From: Chloroflexota bacterium
GTDB lineage: Bacteria; Chloroflexota; Anaerolineae; UBA4142
Direction of reading: 5' to 3'
NCBI GenBank assembly: GCA_016199405.1
Contig: JACQGS010000138.1
Span: forward strand, 1 to 13,549
DNA: 13,549 bases
Below the pieces are notes generated by a model that saw only the letters and a list, made by a program, of their open reading frames with translations, had not been told where the DNA came from and made no database searches. Positions 1 to 6,740 of the stretch are shown one piece after another. The position numbers and the translations under genes are program-made. How positions within the stretch are numbered: the first letter of the stretch is position 1; each line of letters begins with the position of its first letter.

Positions 1-404
1 CCGTAGAGATGTACCGGCAAAATCGCGCGCGTGCGCGGCGTAATCGCACGCTCAAGCGCATCCGGCGCGAGATTGTACGTGCGTGGATCAATGTCGACAA
101 AGACCGGGCGCGCGCCGATGAGCGAAATCACTTCCGCCGTCGCGACAAACGTGTGCGTCGTCGTGATCACTTCGTCGCCGGCTTGCACGCCGCAGAGCAT
201 CAGCGCGAGATGCAATGCCGCGGTGCCACTATCGGTGCCGACGCAATGCTGGACGCGCGAAAACGCCGCAAAGTTTTTTTCAAACTCGGCGACTTCTTTT
301 CCCAAAATGAACGACGTATTGTCCACGACGCGCTGCATCGCCGCATCAATTTCGGGCTTGATGGATTGGTATTGCGCTTTGAGATCAACGAGGGGGATAG
401 GCAT
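1..404 (-). CDS. DegT/DnrJ/EryC1/StrS-family sugar aminotransferase, N-terminal part (cut by window edge)
   Basis: The reading frame opens at ATG 404 and stays open for 134 codons to the left edge, so only the N-terminal third or so is present. The protein begins MPIPLVDLKAQYQSIKPEI, a typical opening of PLP-dependent nucleotide-sugar aminotransferases. Family hallmarks follow: the cofactor-phosphate-binding segment GTDSGTAALHLAL (about residues 57-69), HTFVATAEVI (about 84-93) and FVDIDPRTYNLAP (about 102-114). The catalytic lysine lies further on, outside the window. The family transfers an amino group from glutamate to a keto-sugar nucleotide; WbpE/WlbC make the 3-amino group of diacetamido uronic acids. 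Weak GAGG precedes the start. The gene lies 66 bases downstream of the aldo/keto reductase, with an imperfect hairpin repeat between them. The WbpE-like role is inferred from the oxidoreductase and acetyltransferase about 3 kb away; another keto-sugar substrate is possible. Confidence 0.88.
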   Translation of the reverse strand, partial: MPIPLVDLKAQYQSIKPEIDAAMQRVVDNTSFILGKEVAEFEKNFAAFSRVQHCVGTDSGTAALHLALMLCGVQAGDEVITTTHTFVATAEVISLIGARPVFVDIDPRTYNLAPDALERAITPRTRAILPVHLY

Positions 405-419
405 AGTTTCAAGCCTCAG

Positions 420-471
420 GTCGCAGGTCGCAAGGTGCAGGGTTTGAGACCTGCGTCTTGCGACTTGCGAC
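420..471. repeat. Imperfect inverted repeat of the 'TTGCGACTTG' family between two genes
   Basis: The arms 420-441 and 450-471 are reverse complements at 19 of 22 positions, with an 8-base loop. The unit is TTGCGAC(T/C)TGCGAC, and the same family recurs inside coding sequence at 8823-8863, 11158-11180 and 11961-12030. The right arm touches the stop codon of the aldo/keto reductase (473-471). It lacks a T-run, so it is not a standard terminator. It could still form a stable RNA hairpin between the reductase and aminotransferase messages. Confidence 0.75.
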
Positions 472-1451
472 TAGGAATGTCCCAGCACCGGATGCGGCTG
501 ATACAACTCTTCCAAGTACTTGCATTCGTCCGCCGATAATTTCACGTCGAGCGCGGACAGGGCTTCGTCGAGATGATGCGGCTTGCTCGCGCCGATGATT
601 GGCGCGGTGACGCCGGGCTGTTGCAAAATCCACGCGAGCGCGATCTGCATATTTTTCACGCCGCGTTTTTTCGCCAGCTCGGTCACGCGGTCAACGATTT
701 GAAAATCCGCGTCACGATAATACAACTGATGCGCAAATGGATCGCCGGTACTGCGCACGGTCTCGCCTTTTTTGTCGCGCGTGCGGTTGCCGGCGAGAAA
801 GCCGCGCGCGAGCGGGCTCCACGGAATGAGCGCGACGCCTTGATCGCGGCAGAGCGGATTCATCTCGCGCTCTTCTTCGCGATAAACCAAGTTGTAATGA
901 TTTTGCATCGAAACGAAACGCGTGCCGCCGTGCGCGTCCGCTGTGAATTGCGCTTTGGCAAATTGCCACGCGTACATGCTCGACGCGCCGATATAGCGCG
1001 CCTTGCCCGCGCGCACGACATCGTTCAACGCGCGCATCGTCTCTTCAATCGGCGTCGCGGAATCCCAGCGGTGAATCTGATACAAATCCACATACTCGGT
1101 GCCGAGCCGGCGCAGCGACGCGTCAATCGAATCCATAATGTGTTTGCGCGATAGCCCGTGATCGTTCGGACCGTCGCCCATCTGCCCGTGCACTTTGGTC
1201 GCGAGCACCACTTGATCGCGCCGCGCGAAATCTTTGAGCGCGCGTCCCGTCACTTCCTCGCTGACGCCCTGCGAATAGACATCGGCGGTGTCGAAAAAAT
1301 TGATGCCGGCGTCGAGCGCGCGTTTGAAATACGCGCGGCTCGGCTCTTCATCAAGCACCCACGCGCGCCATTTCGACGCGCCATACGTCATGCAACCCAA
1401 ACACAAACGCGAAACCTTGAGACCGGTCTTGCCAAGATTGATGTATTCCAT
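471..1451 (-). CDS. Aldo/keto reductase (YajO/YghZ-like)
   Basis: A complete 326-residue NADPH-dependent TIM-barrel oxidoreductase that reduces aldehydes or ketones in the cytoplasm. It opens NLGKTGLKVSRLCLGCMTYG, as the family does. The catalytic tetrad is visible: Asp54 (NFFDTADVYS), Tyr59, Lys86 (LATKVHG) and His127 (YQIHRWD). Later motifs are WSPLARGFLAG and the C-terminal cofactor-phosphate loop APIIGASKPHHLDEAL. The length is normal for the family. The start at 1451 is preceded by AAGGAG 9 bases upstream. It lies 33 bases after the WD40 gene and probably shares its transcript. The substrate cannot be told from sequence; members range from general detoxification to methylglyoxal or sugar-aldehyde reduction. 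The stop codon sits directly against a hairpin repeat. Confidence 0.95.
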   Translation of the reverse strand: MEYINLGKTGLKVSRLCLGCMTYGASKWRAWVLDEEPSRAYFKRALDAGINFFDTADVYSQGVSEEVTGRALKDFARRDQVVLATKVHGQMGDGPNDHGLSRKHIMDSIDASLRRLGTEYVDLYQIHRWDSATPIEETMRALNDVVRAGKARYIGASSMYAWQFAKAQFTADAHGGTRFVSMQNHYNLVYREEEREMNPLCRDQGVALIPWSPLARGFLAGNRTRDKKGETVRSTGDPFAHQLYYRDADFQIVDRVTELAKKRGVKNMQIALAWILQQPGVTAPIIGASKPHHLDEALSALDVKLSADECKYLEELYQPHPVLGHS

Positions 1452-1484
1452 GATTCGATTCTCCTTTGAATTCGGAATGAGGAT

Positions 1485-2516
1485 TTACGGTTTTACGCCC
1501 CAAACGCGAACCGTTCCATCGTCAGAACCCGAAGCCAGCAGCGTCCCATCCGGCGAAAAGTAAATGCAATTCACTCCATCCGTATGTCCCGTGAGTGTGG
1601 CAATTGATTGTTGACTCGCGACATCCCATAACGTGATCACCGCTGAGCCGGTCGCGAGAATTTTTCCATCCGGCGAAAATGCCACCGCGCGGATCGCACC
1701 GGCGGCTTGCAACGTCGCGATCTCGCGCTGGCTCTCGACGCTCCACAACTGAATCGGGGCGAGCGACTCGCGAATTTGGAATCCCGCCGCCAAGATTTTT
1801 CCGTCCGGCGAAAACGCCAGAGTACTCACCCATCCCTTTTTGCCGGTCAAGGTCGCGATCACGCGGCCGCTTGCCGCATCAAAGATCTGCGCAGTGGCGA
1901 ACGTGCCCGCCGCGACACTTTTCCCGTCCGGCGAAAACGCGACGCTGCGAACTTGGTCGACGAGCGACGATTTCCACAGCGCGCGACCAAGCGTGGCGTC
2001 CCACATGCGAATCGTTTTGTCATCCGACACGGAAGCCAGCCGTGCATCGTCAGGGGAAAAGGCAAGCGCGTAAACCACGCTCTGATGCCCGACGAGATCG
2101 GGCAAAGGATTATTCTGCGCCTCGGAATGAAAGGCGATTCGCGAGTCTTGTTTGACGTACGCGAACGTGGAGCTATTGTGCGCGCTCGCCACCGACCACG
2201 CCGGACGTCCGATTTCGATTGGCTGCACCGCGACAAAATCCGGCAGCCCTGCGAGGTACAACCCTTTAGCCGACGCAATCGCGAGCGACTTGCCATCCGC
2301 CGACCATGCAATTTGTCGGACGCCAACGTTTTCCCATTTCGAGAGCTCGATTATCCGACTCGCGTTGTTCGGCGCAACCACGGCCGCGCGGAGCGGTTGA
2401 GGCGCTGCCAACCGGTTCAACGCTCCCAGCGCAGTCAATGCGATGCCAGCAAGCGCGCAAATCGCAATCCCGATGAGTCCGCTTGCCAAGACAATTCGCA
2501 AATTTATTCTTTTCAA
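1485..2516 (-). CDS. WD40 beta-propeller protein with N-terminal membrane anchor
   Basis: A 343-residue protein. A hydrophobic segment at about residues 8-33 follows a KR-rich start, giving a signal anchor or uncleaved signal peptide, so the propeller is probably outside the membrane. From about residue 60 on, WD40 blades repeat. AFSPDGK-type turns occur near 153, 194, 235, 280 and 320, and blade ends include IRMWD, IQLWS, ITLWD and VRVWG. About seven blades fit the length. These domains are protein-interaction scaffolds; no enzymatic motif is fused, so the partner is unknown. The start codon is TTG 2516, supported by GAGGAG 5 bases upstream. A sigma-70-like promoter lies at 2587-2615. The first two blades are degenerate. 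No lipobox is convincing (Ile precedes Cys20). Confidence 0.9.
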   Translation of the reverse strand: MKRINLRIVLASGLIGIAICALAGIALTALGALNRLAAPQPLRAAVVAPNNASRIIELSKWENVGVRQIAWSADGKSLAIASAKGLYLAGLPDFVAVQPIEIGRPAWSVASAHNSSTFAYVKQDSRIAFHSEAQNNPLPDLVGHQSVVYALAFSPDDARLASVSDDKTIRMWDATLGRALWKSSLVDQVRSVAFSPDGKSVAAGTFATAQIFDAASGRVIATLTGKKGWVSTLAFSPDGKILAAGFQIRESLAPIQLWSVESQREIATLQAAGAIRAVAFSPDGKILATGSAVITLWDVASQQSIATLTGHTDGVNCIYFSPDGTLLASGSDDGTVRVWGVKP

Positions 2517-2586
2517 CGCGTCTCCTCAATAAATGAAATTGCCAACCCAGGGGAAAACCAATCGAGGTGTGAAAAGGAGGCGGCTG

Positions 2587-2615
2587 ATATTAACATGATG
2601 TTGATAGCGCGTCAA
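2587..2615 (-). promoter_or_regulatory. Sigma-70-type promoter for the WD40-aldo/keto reductase-aminotransferase run
   Basis: Read on the minus strand, TTGACG (2615-2610) and TAATAT (2592-2587) are separated by 17 bases. The -35 box matches 5 of 6 consensus positions and the -10 box 4 of 6. It lies about 70 bases upstream of the TTG start at 2516, just after the terminator of the preceding gene. Inferred from sequence only. Confidence 0.55.
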
Positions 2616-2621
2616 AAAATC

Positions 2622-2648
2622 AAAGCCGCCGATAAAAAATCGGCGGCT
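2622..2648 (-). terminator. Rho-independent terminator of the secreted PPC-like gene
   Basis: A perfect 10-bp stem, AGCCGCCGAT with ATCGGCGGCT (2624-2633 and 2639-2648), has a 5-base A loop. In minus-strand reading the stem is followed by a T-rich run (TTTGATTTTTT, 2623-2613). It begins 37 bases after the stop at 2685. The opposite strand lacks a good T-run, so it works best for minus-strand transcription. Confidence 0.85.
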
Positions 2649-2684
2649 ATTTCGCATGATCTTCTGTTGGCGCAAAGCGCTCGG

Positions 2685-3254
2685 CTAATCATCTCGAACA
2701 AAGAAGATCGTAGTCGTAGGCGGAATGATCGCCGGCGGAGCAATCGGTGCCGGAGCCGCCTCGACCGGGACGATGGGTGACGGACAATCGGATGGGGGGC
2801 AAGGAATCAATTCGCGGAAACTCAGGCGATAGGGCAACGTCCACACCTTGACGTTCTTGACCATGACATAAAGGGTCTGGCTGTCCAGAAATTCCCCGGT
2901 CCACGTCATGTCATGCTCTGGCTCACTTTTGTTGAATGTGCCGAGTCCGATCGCCTTGCTGGCAACCTCGGTCTTGTCCATGTTCAGTTGTTGCGGCGTG
3001 TAGACCTCGAAGGTCACGCCGCCCACGCTATAGCCATCCAGCCCGATATCGAGTTGCGTTCCTTCATGGTACTCAATCATGTACCACGTTGCAGTGTTCG
3101 CCTCAATATCTTGCCACTTGGTCGCCGTCGCAACAAGATCAAAAGCGACAGATGGGTTGCTGCCCACGGGCGCGGCAGCGTACGCGGAAACTCCGACGAA
3201 CAGTGTAAGCAATGTCGCCAACGCGACAATTGCGAACGAGCGTTTGCTATTCAT
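2685..3254 (-). CDS. Secreted protein with PPC-like beta-sandwich domain and proline-rich tail
   Basis: A 189-residue protein. A signal peptide is clear: MNSKR, a hydrophobic core to about residue 24, and a likely cut after SAYA near residue 26. The middle (about 45-140) reads like a bacterial pre-peptidase C-terminal (PPC) type domain: an aromatic WYMIEYHEG strand, QLDIGLDG, then GVTFEVYTPQQL, and a late strand TLYVMVKN. The tail has two cysteines (CPPSDC) and an Ala/Pro-rich stretch ending FFVRDD. Function unknown; these domains usually fold alongside other extracellular modules. ATG 3254 is chosen because GGAGG lies just upstream; an in-frame GTG at 3269 lies next to that ribosome site and is unlikely to start translation. 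It is a single-gene unit with its own terminator. Confidence 0.8.
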   Translation of the reverse strand: MNSKRSFAIVALATLLTLFVGVSAYAAAPVGSNPSVAFDLVATATKWQDIEANTATWYMIEYHEGTQLDIGLDGYSVGGVTFEVYTPQQLNMDKTEVASKAIGLGTFNKSEPEHDMTWTGEFLDSQTLYVMVKNVKVWTLPYRLSFRELIPCPPSDCPSPIVPVEAAPAPIAPPAIIPPTTTIFFVRDD

Positions 3255-3468
3255 TTGATCTCCCTCCACTTTTTCGTAGTTTTTTCAAGGTTTTTCGATC
3301 GAATGGAATGAGTGAATACGCATCCTCCTTCTCCCAAAAATGTCTCTGCCTAGGATGTCCCGGTGAGCAACGGATTGCGTTGGACTATCTATCGCGGAGA
3401 CCATCTGAGGTCATGCTATCGGAGTGTATAACGTGAAATCACCCCCGTGTGATACGGGTCGGTTTTCC
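3255..3468. other. Non-coding spacer, no gene recognised
   Basis: The region between the secreted-protein start and the upstream terminator holds no credible ORF in either direction. It should carry the promoter of the secreted-protein gene, but no well-matched -35/-10 pair was found on the minus strand. A short CCCGT/ACGGG inverted repeat lies at about 3443-3457. The stretch is less rich in CG steps than the neighbouring genes. Confidence 0.5.
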
Positions 3469-3505
3469 AAAAAAAAGAACTGCCTCGATTCGCAGAAGCA
3501 GTTCT
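3469..3505 (-). terminator. Strong rho-independent terminator closing the sat-to-acetyltransferase run
   Basis: Read on the minus strand, AGAACTGC pairs with GCAGTTCT (3505-3498 and 3483-3476). Three further inner pairs, including one G-U, give an 11-bp stem around the loop TGCGAATC. Eight Ts follow directly (3476-3469). It begins 36 bases after the acetyltransferase stop. Confidence 0.92.
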
Positions 3506-3540
3506 CGTCCCGAAATTCTTGCGCTGGACAGTACGTTATG

Positions 3541-4218
3541 TCAACGATATTCGGCGATTTCCTCCACCCGCTTGACCACGCGCGCCGGATTGCCGACGAC
3601 GACCGCGCCCGCCGGCACATCGCGCACGACGACCGCGCCCGCGCCGACAAGCGCGTTTTCACCGATCGTCACACCCGGCAACAGCGTCGCGTTCGCGCCG
3701 ATTTTCGCGCCGCGCCGGATGATCGCGCCATGCAGATTCTCTTTCGCGCCGGGCGATTGTGGGTAACGCGCGTTCGTGACGACGACGTTCGGTCCGAGCC
3801 AGCAATCGTCTTCGAGCACCGAAAATTCCGGCACGAACACGTTCGAATGCAAACGCGCGTTGTTGCCGATCACGACGTGGTGCTCGACGATGCTATGCGA
3901 GCCGATGCTGACGTTATTCCCAATTTTATTTTCTTCGCGCACGAGCGCGCCGTGTCCGGTTTGAAAATCGTCGCCGATCACATTGCCGGCGTAGATGACC
4001 GTGTGCGAACGAATCACCGCGCGTGCGCCGATGCGCGTCGCCAATTCGCCCGCGCGTTTGCCGCGCGGCGGCTCGCCGAGGATGCAAAAATCGCCGGCGT
4101 TCGGATCGGAGGCAAAGTGGACATTAGGATAAATTTTTGCGTTTGAGTGCTTCGCCTGAGACCTGCGCTTGGGCAGATTGTATGGCTTGGTCAATTTGCG
4201 TTCGGATTTGCTGAGCAT
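3541..4218 (-). CDS. Left-handed beta-helix (hexapeptide repeat) N-acyltransferase, WbpD/WlbB-like
   Basis: A 225-residue protein made of imperfect hexapeptide turns from about residue 24 (AKIYPNV) to 213, such as IGNNVS, IGSHSI, IGANAT and IGENAL. It ends with the capping VVVGNPARVVKRV that is typical of sugar acyltransferases. EFSVLEDDCWLGPNVVVTNARYP matches the class that acetylates an amino group on UDP-sugars using acetyl-CoA; WbpD/WlbB acetylate the 3-amino group of a UDP-uronic acid. The Gfo-type oxidoreductase upstream fits this. The start is uncertain. ATG 4218 has GGAG 9 bases upstream but overlaps the DUF2726 gene by 95 bases. No ATG or GTG in frame lies nearer to the helix start, and the preserved AKIYPNV indicates that translation begins upstream of it. 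A strong terminator follows. Confidence 0.85.
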   Translation of the reverse strand: MLSKSERKLTKPYNLPKRRSQAKHSNAKIYPNVHFASDPNAGDFCILGEPPRGKRAGELATRIGARAVIRSHTVIYAGNVIGDDFQTGHGALVREENKIGNNVSIGSHSIVEHHVVIGNNARLHSNVFVPEFSVLEDDCWLGPNVVVTNARYPQSPGAKENLHGAIIRRGAKIGANATLLPGVTIGENALVGAGAVVVRDVPAGAVVVGNPARVVKRVEEIAEYR

Positions 4219-4663
4219 TCCAAGTTTCTCCAACTCTGAAACGTACCAGCGGAATATTTGCTTGCTTCAAAAGCATTTCTTTTCGTTCGTCACGGTCTCG
4301 CGCAGTTACTTGCCGATGCGATTTGTCATCCAATTCAATGACTGCCAACGTCCCCAGATATTTGGAATCAACCAAAACGAAATCAATGATCCCGCTTTGG
4401 AACATGGAATAGAGAGAGCGGGGTATCTCACCGTTGCGTTGTATCAATTGGCGAATAGGAACCTGGGGAAAGACCAAATAATTACTGCTGACGGCTTGGC
4501 GCAAAGTGTGAAAGAACGCTCGCTCGGCGTCACTCATTAAAGGTCTTGGACGCAATTGAGCATTTGCAATTGACACTCTTTGGAAATACAAATTCAAAGC
4601 AACGAAGACAAAAACGATAATCACAGCGAGGAAAAAAATTATAAAGATTATCGTTGAATTCAC
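4124..4663 (-). CDS. Membrane-anchored DUF2726 protein (PD-(D/E)XK-like nuclease fold candidate)
   Basis: 179 residues. Residues 4-26 form one very hydrophobic transmembrane helix, followed by a cytoplasmic-type domain. That domain matches DUF2726: ALRQAV-like helix, FPQVPIRQLI (about 65-74), FVLVDSKYLGTLAVIELDDKSH read around 95-116, then RDRDERKEMLLKQANIPLVRFRV (122-144, quoted in part). Asp94, Glu110 and Asp112-x-Lys114 are arranged as in PD-(D/E)XK nuclease folds. The biochemical role of DUF2726 is not established, and nuclease activity is an inference. The start is GTG 4663 with AAAAGGAG 8 bases upstream. The 3' end overlaps the acetyltransferase reading frame by up to 95 bases. It sits between sugar genes with an RHH protein and looks like inserted accessory cargo. 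Confidence 0.8.
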   Translation of the reverse strand: MNSTIIFIIFFLAVIIVFVFVALNLYFQRVSIANAQLRPRPLMSDAERAFFHTLRQAVSSNYLVFPQVPIRQLIQRNGEIPRSLYSMFQSGIIDFVLVDSKYLGTLAVIELDDKSHRQVTARDRDERKEMLLKQANIPLVRFRVGETWNAQQIRTQIDQAIQSAQAQVSGEALKRKNLS

Positions 4664-4683
4664 GTTTCACTCCTTTTACTTTC

Positions 4684-4706
4684 GAAAATCTTCGCGCTCC
4701 TTGCGT
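4684..4706. repeat. Possible interspersed repeat fragment in the RHH-DUF2726 gap
   Basis: The string AATCTTCGCGCTCCTTGCG fits a low-complexity intergenic repeat type familiar from many environmental bacterial genomes. Only one copy is in this window, so the call rests on recognition, not on an internal match. Confidence 0.3.
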
Positions 4707-4713
4707 CTCACCA

Positions 4714-4971
4714 TCAGGATTTTCTCCCGTTAGAACGCCGCGCGCGTTTTTCCCGACGATAGTCACGCACGAATTGAACTGCCTCTTCGTCGCTCATCTC
4801 ACGTCCGCGCAAGTCGCGGCGCATTTCGGCGAACAGCCGCTCATCCGCTTGCTCTTGCAGATACTCGCGAATCAACCGCGCCACCAGATTCCTGGGGCTT
4901 TTTCTTTGTTTGCCCGCGACCGTGGCAAATTCATTCCACAGTTTAGGATCAATTTGAATTGTCTGAGTCAT
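4714..4971 (-). CDS. Ribbon-helix-helix (CopG/Arc-like) small protein, orphan antitoxin candidate
   Basis: 85 residues. The N-terminal strand TQTIQID, a helix PKLWNEFATVAGKQ and a second helix SPRNLVARLIREYLQEQ (about 25-41) form a typical ribbon-helix-helix DNA-binding unit. The tail (DEEAVQFVRDYRREKRARR) is highly charged, like the toxin-binding tails of antitoxins. ATG 4971 has a perfect AGGAGG 5 bases upstream, overlapping the stop codon of the oxidoreductase. No recognisable PIN, RelE or MazF toxin is next to it; the following gene is DUF2726. It could be a solitary antitoxin, a transcription regulator, or the partner of an unrecognised toxin. Confidence 0.72.
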   Translation of the reverse strand: MTQTIQIDPKLWNEFATVAGKQRKSPRNLVARLIREYLQEQADERLFAEMRRDLRGREMSDEEAVQFVRDYRREKRARRSNGRKS

Positions 4972-4980
4972 CGTGTCCTC

Positions 4981-5991
4981 CTATCGAATCGGCACCGTCG
5001 CGCCATTCTTCTCCAGCGATTCCTGCGCGGCTTCCAGCACGCGCACCACGCGCAAACCATTCTCGCCGTCCGTGCGCGGTGTTTTGTTCTCGCGAATGCA
5101 CTCGATGAAATGCGCGCACTCGTTGTGGAGCGGCTCGGTCATTTCTAATTTCGGAATCGTGATGTCGCCGCTGTGGACTTTCAATTGGAATTCGCCGTAC
5201 GCGTCGCCGCGCTTGTACACGCCTTTATCGTAAATCCGCAAACGCGCTTCCGGGTCAACGTCGTCGTACACAATCATTTTTTCCGAACCGACAATCGTCA
5301 TCTGCCGCACTTTGGACGGGTCGAGCCACGACGCGTGAATGTGCGCGATGACCTTGTTCGGAAATGAGAGCGTCACGAAAACAACGTCCTCCACGTGATC
5401 TCCAACGTACGCCGCGCCGCGCGCGCTCACGTCGAGCGGCAGCGCGCCGAGCACGTACAGCAGAATCGAAACGTCGTGCGGCGCGATTGACCAGAGCGCG
5501 TTGATGTCTTGCTGCACGCGGCCGAGATTGACGCGGTTCGAGTAGATGTAATAAACGTCGCCGAGCGCGCGTGCGGCGATGAGTTCGCGGATTTTCCACA
5601 CTGCTGGATTGTACTCGAACGTATGCCCCACCATCAGCATGCGTTGCTTTTCTGCCGCGAGCGCAATCAGTGTGCGTGCCTCGCGCGAATTCATCGCGAG
5701 CGGCTTTTCGACGAGAACGTGCTTGCCGCGTTCGAGCGCGGCGCGCGCCAAATCGAAATGCGTGCGCGCCGGCGTTGCAATCGCAACGGCGTCGAGGGTT
5801 GGGTCGCGCAGAATTTCGTTCGCGTCTGTGTACGTGCGCGCGTGAAATAATCGCGCGGGTTCAGCGAGCCGCGCCGCGTCCGCGTCCGCAATCGCGACGA
5901 GTTGCGCGTTCGCGAGCGCGTGAAAGTTGCGAGCGAGGTTGGGTCCCCAATAGCCATAGCCAATGAGACCGATGCGAGTGGGTTGCATCAT
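4981..5991 (-). CDS. Gfo/Idh/MocA-family sugar-nucleotide oxidoreductase (WbpB/WlbA-like)
   Basis: 336 residues from ATG 5991 (a second ATG follows directly at 5988). The N-terminal Rossmann motif is RIGLIGYGYWGPNLARNF (glycines near 11, 13 and 16), then VAIATPARTHFD and the conserved HVLVEKPLA (Glu-Lys-Pro near 95-97). The C-terminal domain has GHTFEYNPAV, NRVNLGRVQQDINALW and PHDVSILLYVLG, with the His-Asp pair near 172-173. This is the usual pattern of enzymes oxidising C3 of UDP-N-acetylglucosaminuronate with NAD. The product would be the keto-sugar for a DegT-type aminotransferase and then acetylation. Upstream in-frame codons extend into a CA-rich repeat, and no clear ribosome site is seen. 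The 5991 start is chosen because homologues begin just before the Rossmann strand. Confidence 0.9.
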   Translation of the reverse strand: MMQPTRIGLIGYGYWGPNLARNFHALANAQLVAIADADAARLAEPARLFHARTYTDANEILRDPTLDAVAIATPARTHFDLARAALERGKHVLVEKPLAMNSREARTLIALAAEKQRMLMVGHTFEYNPAVWKIRELIAARALGDVYYIYSNRVNLGRVQQDINALWSIAPHDVSILLYVLGALPLDVSARGAAYVGDHVEDVVFVTLSFPNKVIAHIHASWLDPSKVRQMTIVGSEKMIVYDDVDPEARLRIYDKGVYKRGDAYGEFQLKVHSGDITIPKLEMTEPLHNECAHFIECIRENKTPRTDGENGLRVVRVLEAAQESLEKNGATVPIR

Positions 5992-6021
5992 ATGTATGTG
6001 CGTGTGTGGATATGTACGTGG
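5991..6021. repeat. TG-rich 'TATGTGCGTATGTGG' repeat upstream of the oxidoreductase
   Basis: Tract with TATGTATGTGCGTGTGTGG, similar in sequence and orientation to 7341-7364 just upstream of cysC. It fills most of the 49-base gap between DUF2283 and the oxidoreductase start and leaves no room for a normal ribosome site. Confidence 0.55.
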
Positions 6022-6040
6022 CAACAACGCAATCGCCGGT

Positions 6041-6403
6041 CTATGCGACTGCCAGCTCTGGCAAAGGCGGAATTTGTGGAGTCAATGAAAAGCCAACAGA
6101 CAAGAAATCACTCACTGGCGGAGTTGTGACGACAGCCAACACTGCTTGCCAGAGATCTTCGGGCAAGTTACGCAGGTTCGCCAATGGTACACTGAGAGGC
6201 TTGTCTTGATAATGCGCTCGCATTCGCGCGAAACTGATGAAGGTCAAGCCAACCGCGCGGGGAGGAGTTCCGGCGGCTTTGCCCGTGTCGAGACGCAATA
6301 AGATATTGTCCGCGAGTTCCACTCCAGTGACATGCTCGCTGTGCCCAAAAGAGACGTAGAGTACATCTGCTTCTTTGTCGTAATTGGTCTTGATCTCACT
6401 CAT
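6041..6403 (-). CDS. DUF2283-family protein, partner of the upstream nuclease-like protein
   Basis: 120 residues. The N-terminal 60 or so match DUF2283: YDKEADVLYVSFG (about 8-20), GVELADNILLRLD (about 27-39) and VGLTFISFARM (about 51-61). The remaining half is an extension with NLPEDLWQAVL and a proline-rich tail. The family is small and of unproven function, and it often accompanies small toxin-like proteins. ATG 6403 overlaps the stop of the preceding gene (ATGA), and AGAGGTG lies upstream, so the two are translationally coupled. An antitoxin role is an inference from this arrangement only. Confidence 0.8.
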   Translation of the reverse strand: MSEIKTNYDKEADVLYVSFGHSEHVTGVELADNILLRLDTGKAAGTPPRAVGLTFISFARMRAHYQDKPLSVPLANLRNLPEDLWQAVLAVVTTPPVSDFLSVGFSLTPQIPPLPELAVA

Positions 6404-6735
6404 ACATCACCTCTTGACTGAAAGTACGCCGTCGTCACGAATTTTTCCTCGCGTACCATTCCGTCTGGATCGGTGCGCCAACGAAAGCGAACACAGACGA
6501 CCAAGTGCGTGTTATCATCCGGCAAATCTGGAAATGCGCGATAGTACTGGCAGCCGTGCGGATCGTATGGATCCTGATGCCGATGACCCAGTCGGATTGT
6601 TTCTGCTACATGATCGAAGAGTGGTTCGACTTCGGGATGATTGTCGGGATCAATGATATGCGCCCAGCGCTCACGCGTCAAATAAATTTCGTTGCCGAAC
6701 CGGTCGCGCTGTGTCCAAAGTTTGCCATCCGGCAT
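6400..6735 (-). CDS. PBECR-like (barnase/EndoU/ColicinE5-D/RelE-fold) nuclease candidate, possible toxin
   Basis: 111 residues. The N-terminal motif RFGNEIYLTRERWAHI (about 12-27) followed by NHPEV resembles small phage-associated PBECR-type RNase domains, which start 'D-G..I.LT.ErW.HI..HPE'. Later conserved-looking blocks are YYRAF (64-68), HLVVCVRFR (77-85) and FVTTAYF (99-105). Candidate active residues are Arg22, His26, Tyr65, Thr101 and Tyr104; none is proved. It starts 5 bases after the cysC stop and overlaps DUF2283 by 4 bases. The family assignment is from motif recognition, so another uncharacterised small family is possible. If real, it is the toxin half of a toxin-antitoxin-like pair lodged in a metabolic operon. 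Confidence 0.62.
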   Translation of the reverse strand: MPDGKLWTQRDRFGNEIYLTRERWAHIIDPDNHPEVEPLFDHVAETIRLGHRHQDPYDPHGCQYYRAFPDLPDDNTHLVVCVRFRWRTDPDGMVREEKFVTTAYFQSRGDV

Positions 6736-6740
6736 AATCT

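Noticed and set aside
1707..2780. 357-residue plus-strand open frame
   Set aside because: Runs antisense through the WD40 gene, its promoter and the terminator; low-complexity Arg-rich protein.
3255..3269. GTG 3269 as start of the secreted protein
   Set aside because: It lies directly next to the GGAGG that serves the ATG at 3254, and the extra residues spoil the signal-peptide opening.
4714..4971. Complete toxin-antitoxin pair with the RHH protein
   Set aside because: No known toxin family was recognised next to it; DUF2726 as toxin is only a hypothesis.
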